NCBI GenBank assembly: GCA_030770545.1
Contig: CM061098.1
Coordinates: 5,474,001 to 5,538,000 of the forward strand
Source of the DNA: Macropodus opercularis
Taxonomy: Eukaryota > Chordata > Actinopteri > Anabantiformes > Osphronemidae
Reading direction: 5' to 3'
DNA length: 64,000 nucleotides
A program made the position numbers and the translations under genes. Within the stretch, counting starts at the first letter, position 1; each line of letters starts with the position of its first letter. Of the stretch, positions 13,655 through 24,900 are shown in pieces. A model generated the notes under the pieces. The model was given only the letters and a program-made list of their open reading frames with translations. It ran no database searches and was not told the origin of the DNA.

Positions 13655-15758
13655 TTATTTTGACTTTGCTGCCTTTTTTGTTGCCTTTGGTTTTTGTTTG
13701 TCTACATTTGGACTGTCCAAGCGCCTAAAAAGCACTCCAGAGTCACACCCTAGTGCTCTCCCTTCAAAGGGACAGTCCATTCCCTGATACCTTGGTAGAA
13801 AGTTCAGAGCTGCCCAGCTCCTTTCACCTGGTCGCACGCCGAGTCTGGACAAGAGTTTGTTAGATAAGTCTGGCACTACTGGTTGAAGGAGTGTGCCATA
13901 AATCCGCAAGCATTCAAGTGAGACGTGAATAATTGTGTCTATCCACTGCTGGTCTTTACCATCCTTTCTGTCCAGTTTCCAAGGTGCATGGCGCTGAACA
14001 AACCCATTGGTCTGCCTCACGCAGGCTGTGATGGCCTCCAGAGCTTTGTACACATGCATGTTCTCATAGTGCTGCTCTACTAGAACAGGAAGTTTTCCAA
14101 CAGCATCCAACATGTGATAGTCTTCAGCCACAGCCCTGCCCCCCTGTTCACTTGGAAAAAACTGAGGGCAGAAAGACGGGTAGACCTGAGATGGATTAAG
14201 TGCTGGAGCTGTGCAGCGGTTGAGCAAACCTCCAAGAGAGTCAGCAAGCTCTGCGTGCAACAGCTTTATAACTTTGTCATCTGTGTAGTCACAATCCGAG
14301 TCCGGGACACCCTGGCGTAGAAGGAAGTACCTCATGCCATCAGTTGTGAACATCTGTGAACGTTCAAGAGGATCTACAACATTACCTAAACTTTTAGACA
14401 TTTTCTTTCCTCCTACTGTCCAGTGTGAGTGCACATGAATCATCTGTGGCAGTGGGAGTCCAGCTCCCAGAAGAAAGGCGGGCCAGTAGATGGCATGAAA
14501 CTTTAAAATGTCCTTTCCTACAATGTGGTGGGCAACATTCCACCACTGCTCATGTTTATCTGGATAGCCAGCTACTGTGAGGTAGTTCACCAGAGCGTCT
14601 AACCAGACATAGATAGTTTGTTCAGCATCACCAGGGACTGGAATGCCCCAGTGAAGACGACTTCTCTGACGGGACACAGAGAGGTCAGGAAGATCCTCTT
14701 GCAGCCACCGGAGAACAGCCTGGTAGAACCGCTCAGGCTGCACAGCCCCTGGGTTCCCTCTGAGCCAGCCAAGAAGCTGAGGCCGAAATGCAGACAGACG
14801 GAACATGTAGTTCTCCTCTTTCATCCACTCCACCTGCAAAACAATGGAGACAAGACTAATTCATGTGTATAGCTGCTGAACCACCCATCAGTTCCCAATG
14901 ATAAAGTTTACACAATGTCCTCAATTTTGATCAACGTACCCTGTGTCCACTCTCAAGTGATACTTTAATATCGTTCCCTGATGAGTCCATAGCATTGGCC
15001 ACCTGCGACGGCATGAGGAAACTTTCATCCTGTGTGGAATACCAGCCCTCATAGCTACCTTTGTAGATAAGACCTTCGTTCCAGAGCACTGACCAGAAAT
15101 GCTCAACGGCACGCCGGTGCCTCTTTTCAGTGGTTCGTATGTAGTCTGTGTATGAAATGTTGCAGCTACTGAAGAGATGTTTGAATTGCTCTGACACATC
15201 ATCACAAAAGGTCAAGGGATCTTTTCCAGCAGCTTCAGCAGCTTGTTGGATTTTTAAACCATGCTCATCTGTACCTGTAATGCAAGGTAACAGGATTGAC
15301 ACTGCAATTAACTATTTGTTTTACAACTGATTCTTCGACACATACACCATATATTTTAGCATTTCACTATAAAAATATTTCAACAAATGAAGAATGATTT
15401 ACAACAGAAGAAAAGTCACTTCAGAAGCTGTAACAATAGTAAAAACATGTACATTCTGGCCAATTGAACATTTACCTGTTGCAAATTTTGAGTTGAACCC
15501 CTGGAGAAGCTTGTACCTGTGCAAGCAGTCAGCTATCACCGCTGAATACAAGTGTCCCAAATGAGGAGAAGCGTTGACGTAGAAGATCGGAGTGGTTATG
15601 TAATGGCTTCTGTCGTCCTTGCACTGATGGCTACTGCAGTATCTTAACAAATCGACTCTCTTATCTCTAGATAAAACTGAAATTGGTGATAAACACGGGC
15701 TTTGTAGGCTGTGGACAGCCCTAAAGCTTCTGGCGACAAAGAGAAAAGGCAGCCTCAT
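13655..15758 (-). CDS. mars2: Mitochondrial methionyl-tRNA synthetase
   Basis: Charges mitochondrial tRNA-Met with methionine in the matrix. Three exons on the minus strand: 15476-15758, 14940-15274, 13655-14833; 598 residues, close to the human protein (about 593). The N-terminus (MRLPFLFVARSFRAVHSL) is Arg-rich and lacks acidic residues, as a mitochondrial presequence should. Class I signatures are present: the HIGH-type motif as HLGH in YVNASPHLGHLYSA near residue 69, and KMSKS in GGKKMSKSLGNVV in exon 3. WLDALVNYLTVAGYP and SHWTVGGKKMSKS match MARS2 closely, and GTDEHGLKIQQAA follows the HIGH region as in the family. The C-terminal anticodon-binding domain includes VRQTNGFVQRHAPWKL, and the tail is Lys-rich (KATKKAAKSK). 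The two introns are notable because human MARS2 is, to my knowledge, a single coding exon. Start chosen as the first Met with presequence character. Confidence 0.96.
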
Positions 15759-16987
15759 ATCCGAAAAGCAGACGATGCCAACATGGAGTCTACAAAATGA
15801 ATGGAATGTGCAGAAATGATCCAGTAACCACTAATCAGTCATTTACAGTAGCTAGCTCGAATAGTTTTCTCACTACAAATAGGATGACAAAGAAACGAGA
15901 GTACCTTCGAAAGATGTAGTGTTGTTCTTTTCCTTCTAAATGTTTTTGAATAAACAGAACAAAAATGACAGCAGTCACAATATTATTAGATTAAGTACAG
16001 GTCTTTAGCCTGTGGTACATGTGTTTGCTGGTTTGTCAAGGTTAGCAATTCTTCCGGTTTCGATTGACGACGGAGTAACCCGTCCAATCAAAAGGCAGCA
16101 TATTGGGGAACGATGACCAAGCACCAATCAGAGCGCGATGACTTTATCCGTACATACTTCTGTCCAGTTATTAGAATAGTACATTTTTAAGGGAATAAAA
16201 AACACGACGCATTAAACATCAGGCATTTACGGGAGAAACTACATTAGCTTTACTAGCAGCCTCTTGAGGTTTAATAAACAGTGTAAACACAAAGTCCAAA
16301 TAATTATGCACTTTGTGTTACAATTACAAATATATTTCAGCCTCGGTCTTTTTCTTAATTAATTGAAAGGGTGTCTTATATGCGTCTGCGGTATTCCACA
16401 GACTGACCAAGCATTGGTAAATAAATGAACTTTACTTTCTCAGAAGCGAGTGTCCATCTATAAATAAGCTTTTACATCATACATTTTTTGTGCAATCACC
16501 TGCTATTGAAGTAAAAGTGCAAATAACTAACGACTTTTGTTCCCAGTCACTACTTTCCCTTTACCTTTAGCTAAAACCAGCGCGACCCTGATCATAGTAA
16601 AACGCTTCATGATGCTCAACTACACTAACGTTCATCGTTTCCAACGCAACCAGGAAGTAACGGATTGACAGTCAGCCAATCAGCTGCTCCTGTACTTCCT
16701 GTATGGAGTTGGCGTGAAAACAGAGGTAAAACATTTTGCGAAGTAAGGCGGATATCGGCGGTGAAATTGTGATTTACTTTAAATTAATCAAAGTGAAGTT
16801 AGAGGAATTTAAGCTGCTATTGCTTGGTGTCTGTAGTCGACTGACACGCAGAGAGAGAGAGACAGTCAGGCGCTATGTTGGACTGAGAGGCTCGACTCTT
16901 GACGCTGATCTTATGATAGTGCGCGCTGCCCATCAAAGTTGAGCCAGTTCAGCTTGTTTCACAAACGTCGTGTTCCCGCTGTTTCAG
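15759..16987. promoter_or_regulatory. Head-to-head interval between mars2 and the NIPA2-type gene
   Basis: About 1.2 kb separates the two start codons. CCAAT boxes occur at 16084-16088 and 16124-16128 (plus) and as ATTGG at 16102-16106, all within 45 bp; another CCAAT is at 16676-16680. ETS-type GGAAGT/ACTTCC elements lie near 16652 and 16694. These suggest separate TATA-less promoters for mars2 (near 16.0-16.15 kb) and the transporter (near 16.65-16.75 kb). The pyrimidine-rich stretch ending TTTCAG directly before the ATG at 16988 looks like a splice acceptor, so the transporter probably has a non-coding first exon within this interval. Promoter assignments are inference from motifs and position. 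Confidence 0.5.
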
Positions 16988-19427
16988 ATGGAAGCGAACC
17001 GGGTGGACTTTTATATCGGCCTGTCTTTGGCCATGAGCTCCAGCGTGTTCATCGGTTCGAGTTTCATCCTGAAGAAGAAGGGCCTACTGAGACTCGCCAG
17101 CAAGGGTTCGATGCGAGCAGGTACCGTGAACCTGAGCTGTGATAGGCGGGTATCAGTCACAGGTTCTACTGTGTAATTAATAATTACATAGGATCATTTC
17201 TGATCAGTTGGGTAATTAATCATCATCATCAAAGTGAACTCAAACATATGTGAAATGTGTGATCATTATGTATTATTAAGTTAAATGGAGCAAGTTTTAA
17301 CTGCATTAGATTTCATCAGATAATCTATAACAACAGATGGTAATGTAAATAAACTAATCTAAATTGTTTGGAAAATATTGGGAGAAATGTATAATATTTG
17401 ACTGTCGTGTGTCTGCATAAAATACAGTTAAATGGTTATATTTCGCCACTGTGAAGAGTAAACAGCACGTTTTAGATATCACTGGAAAGGAGATGTGTGA
17501 GGAATTATTGACACAGTTCCTGAAGTTTTGATTCCTGTATCTCACAGGTCAAGGGGGGTATGCTTACCTGAAGGAATGGCTGTGGTGGGCTGGACTTATT
17601 TCAAGTAAGTGATGATTAACAGACTTGCTTCGTTAACCACACTGATAGGTGGCAGCTTAAATTAACGTTAACCAACCATGCCTAGAAACATTGTGGTCTT
17701 TGTTTTTGCGTGCTGTGGGTTTGGTATTTTTGCTTCTGATGTAGCAGTAGACGCAGCACCCACACCTTCACTGAAGTACACATTCCCCCAAAGAGCACAT
17801 TTGCACACGTGGGTTGGAAGAGAATGATTTTCCAGTGTGTAACCGGCTGCAACAGCTTTGAGTGTGTGCACACTGATGGTCATGTTGATATGTTCTAGTG
17901 GGAACTGGAGAGGTGGCTAACTTCGCTGCATACGCATTTGCTCCTGCCACACTTGTGACTCCCCTTGGTGCACTGAGCGTACTCGTGAGGTAATGATACC
18001 ACTTAGCATGGTAGACTTTATAGTCAGTGTTACACAGAGTGTGAAATGTATACTTTTAGTTGTCTTAGCCACAGTGTAGTCGCTTGTGCCTTTTTTTTCA
18101 GGGCCTTTAGAATGTGTGTTTTTTACCAGAAAGAAAGATTTTTGTGACCTGTCAGTTGATGTCATTGATAGGTAGAGGTTTGTTTTGGCTTGTGACTCAT
18201 TTAAAACACAGTAATGTTCACATGCCACCCTGGTCACAAGTTGATGCCTTAGGCAGGGAGATGTTGGACTGTTTAGACCAAACTCTATGCTTAGTTAGTC
18301 TTAAAGTATCCAATATTTCATTTGAAAATATATTTAAGTCAAACTACGGTGCCTGTCTATTTAAAGAATTTAGCGTTTTAAAAAGTAAACAAATGTAATT
18401 TTGGGCTAAGGCCCACAGGCAGGCTGGATTAAAATACATCACACTTTTGTGTGGATTTGTTAATAATGGAAAGACACTGTGCTGTTCTATTTTTTCTTCT
18501 TTCCAGCGCCGTCCTTTCCTCTTACTTCTTGAACGAGAGGCTGAATGTGCATGGAAAGATTGGGTGCCTGCTGTGCATCCTGGGCTCCACGGTGATGGTG
18601 ATCCATGCACCGCAGGAAGAGGAGGTTGCTTCTCTCAGTGCCATGGCTGAGAAGCTCAAAGACCCAGGTAGATGCAAAGCACCATCGTCGAGAATTAACT
18701 TCTGCAATTTGTTTAACCAGATTGTGAAAACTAAATCCCAGAGTTGGATGAATGTCTTTTTCAGGGTACTAACTCGTTTCTAATGCGTCCACTAGGTTTC
18801 ATTGCATTTGCTGCATGCGTTGTGGGAAGCAGCCTGCTCCTTATTTTTGCTGTGGCACCACGGTTTGGACAGAAGAATGTGTTGGTCTACATCTTGATCT
18901 GCTCTGTGATTGGCTCCCTGTCTGTGTCTTGTGTCAAGGGCCTGGGCATTGGCATTAAGGAGCTGATTGCTGGGACAGCAGTGCTGAAGGATCCCCTGTT
19001 CTGGTCCTTAGTCGTCTGCCTGGTAATCTGTGTCAGCATCCAAATAAGTTACCTGAACAAAGCCTTGGACATCTTTAACACCTCCATAGTCACGCCCATC
19101 TACTACGTCTTCTTTACCACCTCCGTCATGGCATGCTCAGCTATCCTATTTAAAGAATGGCTCAAAATGACTACCGATGGAATAGTGGGGACAATTAGTG
19201 GGTTCCTCACCATCATTTTAGGGATCTTCCTCCTCCATGCATTCAAGGACATTACATTTAGCTGGGATTCCCTCCCACTCTACCTGAGGAAGGTTCCTCA
19301 GGGCCTTTCATGGAGCCACCAGCCTTACGTTGCTCTTCCCAGCCATGACCTGCATGAGGATGAGATGAAGTTGCCCAGAGAAGGGAGCTCAAATGGGGGG
19401 TGGGGAACACACAGGGGACCTCCTTAA
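16988..19427 (+). CDS. nipa2: NIPA2-type magnesium transporter
   Basis: Multi-pass NIPA-family Mg2+ transporter of plasma membrane and early endosomes. Five coding exons: 16988-17120, 17548-17604, 17899-17989, 18507-18667, 18796-19427; 357 residues, close to human NIPA2 (360). The N-terminus EANRVDFYIGLSLAMSSS is followed by FILKKKGLLRLASKGSMRAG, both near identical to NIPA2. Further hallmarks are YLKEWLWWAGLISMGTGEVA, FAPATLVTPLGALSVLVSA, SSYFLNERLNVHGKIGCLL and DIFNTSIVTPIYYVFFTTS. Nine or so hydrophobic segments are visible. The tail after HAFKDITFS differs from mammalian NIPA2, ending GWGTHRGPP. Start chosen at the Met matching the family N-terminus; TTTCAG lies immediately before it. Fish may carry more than one NIPA2-like paralogue, so the exact orthologue is uncertain although the family is not. 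Confidence 0.9.
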
Positions 19428-19544
19428 AGAAAAATACATATTCTCTGTACGTAGTAAGTATGTTGAACGGTAGCTCAAGTGGCCATAGTGTTGCTAATGT
19501 CACACTGGAAGTTAGACCAAATGTACATGGTTGTCAATGTGTTA

Positions 19545-19582
19545 CACTGCTGAATGTGTGTCGCACTGCTGAATGTGTGTCG
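19545..19582. repeat. Two direct copies of a 19-nt unit
   Basis: The unit CACTGCTGAATGTGTGTCG occurs twice in perfect tandem within the 3' UTR of the NIPA2-type gene. It looks like a simple recent duplication. Confidence 0.85.
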
Positions 19583-19864
19583 CACAGCTGTGTCGATTTT
19601 TAATATTGCTCTGCATAAACCAGACTGTGCCTTTACTGTTACTGAAAGATGACCTATTGAGTGTTTTGCACTTCTGCAATTCTGTAGATGTATGATTTTA
19701 ATACCACTTCTAATGCAATAACTTGCAACTCCCTGAATGCCTTTATTCATGTTGTTCAACACGTTTGACTGGTTACTTTGATACCTCATGAAAGACGCCA
19801 AAGATGACTGTAGAAATTCCCAAAGCGCTAACTTGTAACCTTTCATGTGTGTTTGATAATGGAA

Positions 19865-19870
19865 ATTAAA
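19865..19870 (+). terminator. ATTAAA poly(A) signal of the NIPA2-type gene
   Basis: ATTAAA lies 438 nt after the stop codon, with cleavage expected near 19885-19895. No canonical AATAAA was seen nearer the stop. Confidence 0.6.
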
Positions 19871-19902
19871 GCTAAACTACAAACTGTGAGACATTTTGTT
19901 TT

Positions 19903-19908
19903 TTTATT
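19903..19908 (-). terminator. AATAAA poly(A) signal of timm8a
   Basis: On the minus strand AATAAA lies about 430 nt after the timm8a stop, predicting cleavage near 19885. This falls at or inside the predicted 3' end of the convergent NIPA2-type transcript. Confidence 0.6.
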
Positions 19909-20341
19909 GCATATGTACAATATAGAATCTTGAGCCGTTGATCAAGCCTATTCAAGCAGGACGCTGTTCATCTGTTTAAATTAGAGCAGAGCGTATGGCG
20001 ACGTCCAAGCGGTCGGCTGCTGGCAGGTTGAATGTCCCAGATGTAAATGCGTCCATCTTTGCACGGTCTCTTCCTCTTAAGTCACTAGTTATACCAGTGA
20101 GTAGCAACACATTCAAACACTGTCTCTCCGGTATGGTCACTACTAACAGACCATGTCTCTGGGTTTGGAGACTCGCACCACTAAACTGGGGGACAATTAA
20201 AACCCTAAACCTCTGCATGAATTCCCATAAAATTAATCCCAGGCACTTGTATTAATAGTAACACTAAGTTGATCCTTTTGCAGTTGAAGGACAGTTCTGC
20301 GACGCACGGTACTCGGCCTCCTCTCGGTGTCTGGCCAGTCT

Positions 20342-20907
20342 CTAGTCTAACATGCTCTCAGAGAATGACCCTCTGCTCCTCTGAGTCTGCTCCAGTCTGT
20401 TCAGGATAAACTGGCTGGTGTCGATAAATCGCTCCACGCAGTTAACAGAGCACGTTTCCGTCCTGGAGTCCAGTTTGGGCCCAGGTTTGTCCATACACTT
20501 CTCCTGGAGACGGAGACGTCAGGTTAGTTGAGACTGAAGATTCAAGCTGCAGCTGAGGTAAAGACGTGCTTTTACTGTTTAATTACACTCAGATAGAAAA
20601 CACGATTCTTTAATATTTCAGTTAGGACAAAGTTACTTGATAACGAATAAAGCAGTAACAGCCACCATGAAGACTGCTGAGGTCACTAATGTAAAACACG
20701 TGGACTCATCTGTTCGGTGACTGGACGGAGAAGCAGCTCACCGGACACCTAGCATGCAAACCGCGGCTAATGTTACTAGCTTAAAGAGCGTCTTACCCAG
20801 CAAACCTCAGTCATTTGATGCACCAGCTGTTGAAACCTTTGCTTCTGAGACTCCATTTCGATAAACTGCTGTAGCTGAGGGTCTGCTGTAGCTCCCTGGC
20901 CGTCCAT
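20342..20907 (-). CDS. timm8a: Mitochondrial import inner membrane translocase subunit Tim8 A
   Basis: Small Tim chaperone of the mitochondrial intermembrane space; with Tim13 it escorts hydrophobic precursors to the TIM22/TIM23 inner-membrane machinery. Two exons on the minus strand (20797-20907 and 20342-20503) give 90 residues; human TIMM8A has 97. The twin CX3C motif is intact: CWEKC spans the exon junction and CSVNC follows 19 residues later, the spacing of the family. FIEMESQKQRFQQLVHQMTE and RFIDTSQFILNRLEQTQ are close to human TIMM8A. The gene lies just 3' of btk on the same strand, the arrangement seen in human Xq22. The N-terminus (MDGQGATADPQLQQF) is shorter than in mammals, lacking the Ser-rich run. 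Confidence 0.96.
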
Positions 20908-21060
20908 CCTTCACCAAACCGGCGTCCTAAGAGTATTAATTGTGTGATTTTAAACGCCTTGTGGCTCTATTACTGACCTTCGCGTGTGTGAATGAACGTC
21001 GGGAAACAGGAAGTCGTTCGGCCAATCAGAGATCGCCTTGTTGTGACATCATCTGTCGTC
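20908..21060 (-). promoter_or_regulatory. Putative timm8a promoter
   Basis: Within 120 bp upstream of the timm8a start there is an ETS/NRF-2-type ACAGGAAGT at 21006-21014 and a CCAAT box at 21022-21026. This combination is usual for nuclear genes of mitochondrial proteins. The assignment rests on motifs and position only. Confidence 0.5.
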
Positions 21061-21593
21061 ATGCTTGGGTTCGTATTGATTTTCTTTTGGCTGTTTGTCT
21101 GTTAATTTTTCCCACCGTGAGAATCACCGTAAACAGTGTTAGTCCTTGTAGCCCCCATATTCATTATCCCAATGAAAAACTGATCATGTCAAAATATGTA
21201 CGACTTTCCTTTATAATTTGACATGTTAAAATTGTTGTTACAAACAAATGTGTTTTGTCACAGTAAGCAATGGAACATTTTGTCTCTTAAAAGCATTTTA
21301 TATTTACGTTTTACAAATGTGATTATCTATTTATCACTGGATGCAAAATTACATTCTCTTGTTTATAATATATTTTTATTCAACTCTATGCCTTACTAAA
21401 TCCAAATGCTCAGGCCACTGCATTCAAATATTTGATTTTATTTATATATAAGCCATTTTCATTTCACATTTTCATTTCAGTAAGGTTGAAGCCTGTAATA
21501 CTTGGCTTTTACCTGTGTAACGCACACACACATACAAAGCTTCTTTCTAAATGTGAATGTACCTACACTCCACACTGATTCCACAGACACAGT

Positions 21594-21599
21594 TTTATT
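21594..21599 (-). terminator. AATAAA poly(A) signal of btk
   Basis: Minus-strand AATAAA about 395 nt after the btk stop codon. It leaves roughly 0.65 kb between the btk 3' end and the timm8a start codon. Confidence 0.6.
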
Positions 21600-21992
21600 G
21601 AATCCATCCAACTTCATTTAAATATCCACGTATCCATTTCTTTCTGCTTGTCAGGAGCTGACTCATTGTGGCAGCAGCTGCGACATGTTAGTCCAGACCT
21701 CCCCGTCCCCAGCTGCATTCTCCAGTTATGTCTGAGGGATCCCAGGCATTCCCAGCTTCACACGTGTCCTATTTATCTCAATAATATATACACACCCTTA
21801 AAATGGTAGAAGACTGTGGGACAGTACCTATGTGATAGGAAGGCTATTCTAAATGTATTCACATTACAGAGGACCTTGGTGTCACTGCATAGTCCCATAT
21901 GTCCTGATATGTTACTTTCCAGGACCAGTGAGAGATGCTGCTCTGTGGGGTTTGGAACGACCTGTCTGACTTGCTGTTATTTGGGGTCTACT

Positions 21993-24900
21993 CTACTGTA
22001 GCTCGTACAGCAGATCCTGAACGGTCACAGCCAGATCCTGGAAGGTGGGTCTCTCATCTGGTTTCTGAAACAAAGCAAAGACCCAGCACAGGTCCAGTCA
22101 ATGGTGGCAGGTAGAAAAGGAACAGTGCCCTGCATTAAAACTGGTCTAAACAGTGATTTTCAGTATTTCTACTAGTCAACTATAGTCACTATAGTCAGTG
22201 TAAATATATGGAAATGAATAGAGTGATGGCTGCCGCAGTGACCGCGACACAAAATGTACTCACTTCGTGCCAACAGCTTGTCATAATGCTGTAGACCTTT
22301 TCATTAGCCAGCTGGGGGCGGTAGAGCCGCATGCCCCGGGAGACCTGATCCACGATTTCCGTGTTGTTTAGGCGGTCGTAGGGAAGTCGCCCTAAAGTGT
22401 ATACTTCCCACATCAGCACCCCTGAGTATTAACACAAATAGCCACGTCGGTGAGAAAGACGTCACAGCGCTTTAGACAGACGCAGCTGGAAACACACCGT
22501 AGCGCGTATCTGCTCACCGTATGCCCAGATGTCTGACTTGCTGCTGAATTTGCAGTAGAGGAGAACCTCAGGAGGGGACCAGCGAACTGGAAACTTGGAA
22601 CCTGCTGAACTTGTGTACTCGTCGTCTAAGACGTACCTAAAGCAGGGGGAAGGGCCTTTATGTTAACTAGAAACAGCTACAAATATCTCTGGCAGGATAA
22701 ATACGGAAGTGGATGTTCAAAAATATCACTGCCAACCCATTCTAATTAAAGTACTGAAAGAGAAAAGGCCTCATTTTGACTCAGGATGTTATATTATGTT
22801 TAAGATGTCAGATTGTTTTTGCCCAAAGGAACTTTCACTTTAAAAGATAAAACATTTACCTTGACAGTCCAAAATCAGTCACTTTCACAGTCCCATTGCT
22901 GTCCACCAAGCAGTTCCTGGCAGCCTGAGGAAACAACAATCAGTGTTCCTGTTTTAAAGGTTGTCATTATGCCCATAGTCTGATTTGAAACAGCTCTCAC
23001 CAGGTCTCTGTGGATGTACTGCTGGGACTCCAGGTAGGTCATGCCTTCAGAGACGTCTTTGCACATCTCCAGGAGCTGCACCGCTGTCGGGTGCTGCTTC
23101 AACCCCTCCTTGAGGTACGTTAGCAGGCAGCCGTTCGAAAGGAACTCGGTCACGATGTAAAGGGGCTTCTGTTTGGTGCACACGCCGTACAGCTGGACCA
23201 AGTTCTCATGGCGCAGCTTCCTGATTTGAGCAAAAGGAGAAGGAAGTGAAGCATTATGAACTGGTTTTCCTCACATATGTTACAGAGACTACACTTCCTA
23301 GTCAAGTGACACATCAGTTTTATGACAGTCGGCCACAGAGCGCTCACACCAGAGTAGGCCCAGTTCCAACTCGTCTTTGTTCGTCTTACATCATGATTTT
23401 GGCCTCTTCTATGAAATCATCCTCCGACATGGAGCCCTCTTTAATCATCTTAATGGCCACGTCATGCTGGCCCTGCCACTTTCCATACTTCACCACTCCA
23501 AACTGACCACTGCCCAGCTCTTTGATGAACGTAAGATGATGGGGGTCAATCTCCCAAATGCCTGCAGCAAAGACAGAGCAGTTATGCCTCCTGCAGCAGT
23601 AAGTCCTGAGACCATTGGTGGTTTAAAACGCTCTGCGCAGTAAATATGTAAACCAAATATATCCAGATATTGGAAAGCGGGTGTATTTTGGCTTATTGAA
23701 ACGGATCCTGGTCGTACTCTTACCATAGCCAAGCCCCGCTGTAGATGGAGGTAGTGCCCGGTTAGATACGATGTATTTCAGCCTGCTAACCATACCTGGA
23801 GAAGCGGGAAGGGAGAGATCACGATTACGTGCAAGGTCAACAGCTGCGTTTTAATATTCTGCCACTGTTACAGCCACATTTTGAAATCCAGTTTTTAATA
23901 TTATTCCAGAGACTGGAATCTGAAACTTAGTTTGATACGTTTGTGTTCAGAGACGTGGTTTCAACCTGCTGCGTTGTGCTGGTGGTAGTTGATCAGCTCT
24001 GGGATGGTGCTGAAATTATGCTTTTCTGCCAGATAAAACTGCCCCTGCGAGGTGGTGCAGATGTTATAATGTCTGCAGCTTCCATTTGTTTCGCTGTGAG
24101 AGGGGACAAGAATAAAAACCCAAGTAGCTTCAATGAACAGGTTTTCTTCAACACGGGAACCTGTCGCTCATCGTGTATGCATGAGGAGGCTTTCCACAGA
24201 GTGATGCACAGAATCTGCGCTCAAAACATTCTGCAGGGAGATTAGTCCATGTTTTGCATGAATAATTTACATCTCTCTCCCTCTGTCACTGTTTCCGCTT
24301 TTATTACACACAGTTCTTCTTTTGATACGTTCACACATGAGTGGACCCAGTGGACACGCTGTAGAGGCAGTGCGCCATAACTTACCCGCCACCCTTAGTG
24401 AACAAAGACACTGTGTATTTCCCGGCTTTGCTTGAGTCTCGAACCAAGAAGCCTCCATCTTTGTTCTGAGGGAACCATATATAGGTGCGTATTAATTCAC
24501 TTTCAGGAATATATGAACGTTAAAAAAGTCTCTTCTATAACAGTTTGTATGTCAGTGAATGCTTACCTCAGTCCTCAGCAACTTTTCTGCTTGGCTACGG
24601 TTCATATTCTTGCAATACCAGCTGTAAAAATATGGAAGCGTGAATGTTATTATTTTTAAACTTTAAAATTATTATAAACGATTTACAAGGAACTTTATAT
24701 AATAATATTATTAATAATAGAATCCATACTCACTCAAATCTTTCTAGTCCACTCACTGCTTCCACCACATAATTACTAGGTATGTAGCCTTCTTTCCTGT
24801 TAAAAGAGAGAATTGCTGGTTAATAATTGTACAAGTGTGCAGGACATTGAAATGGTAATCCAGATAAATCATGCCAGCTGTGAATGCTCTTATTTGATCA

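Noticed and set aside
24072..24093. btk SH2 exon starting at the CTGCAG acceptor at 24072
   Set aside because: It is in frame, but the upstream acceptor (CCCCTCTCACAG before 24093) has a far better pyrimidine tract and restores a length closer to family SH2 domains.
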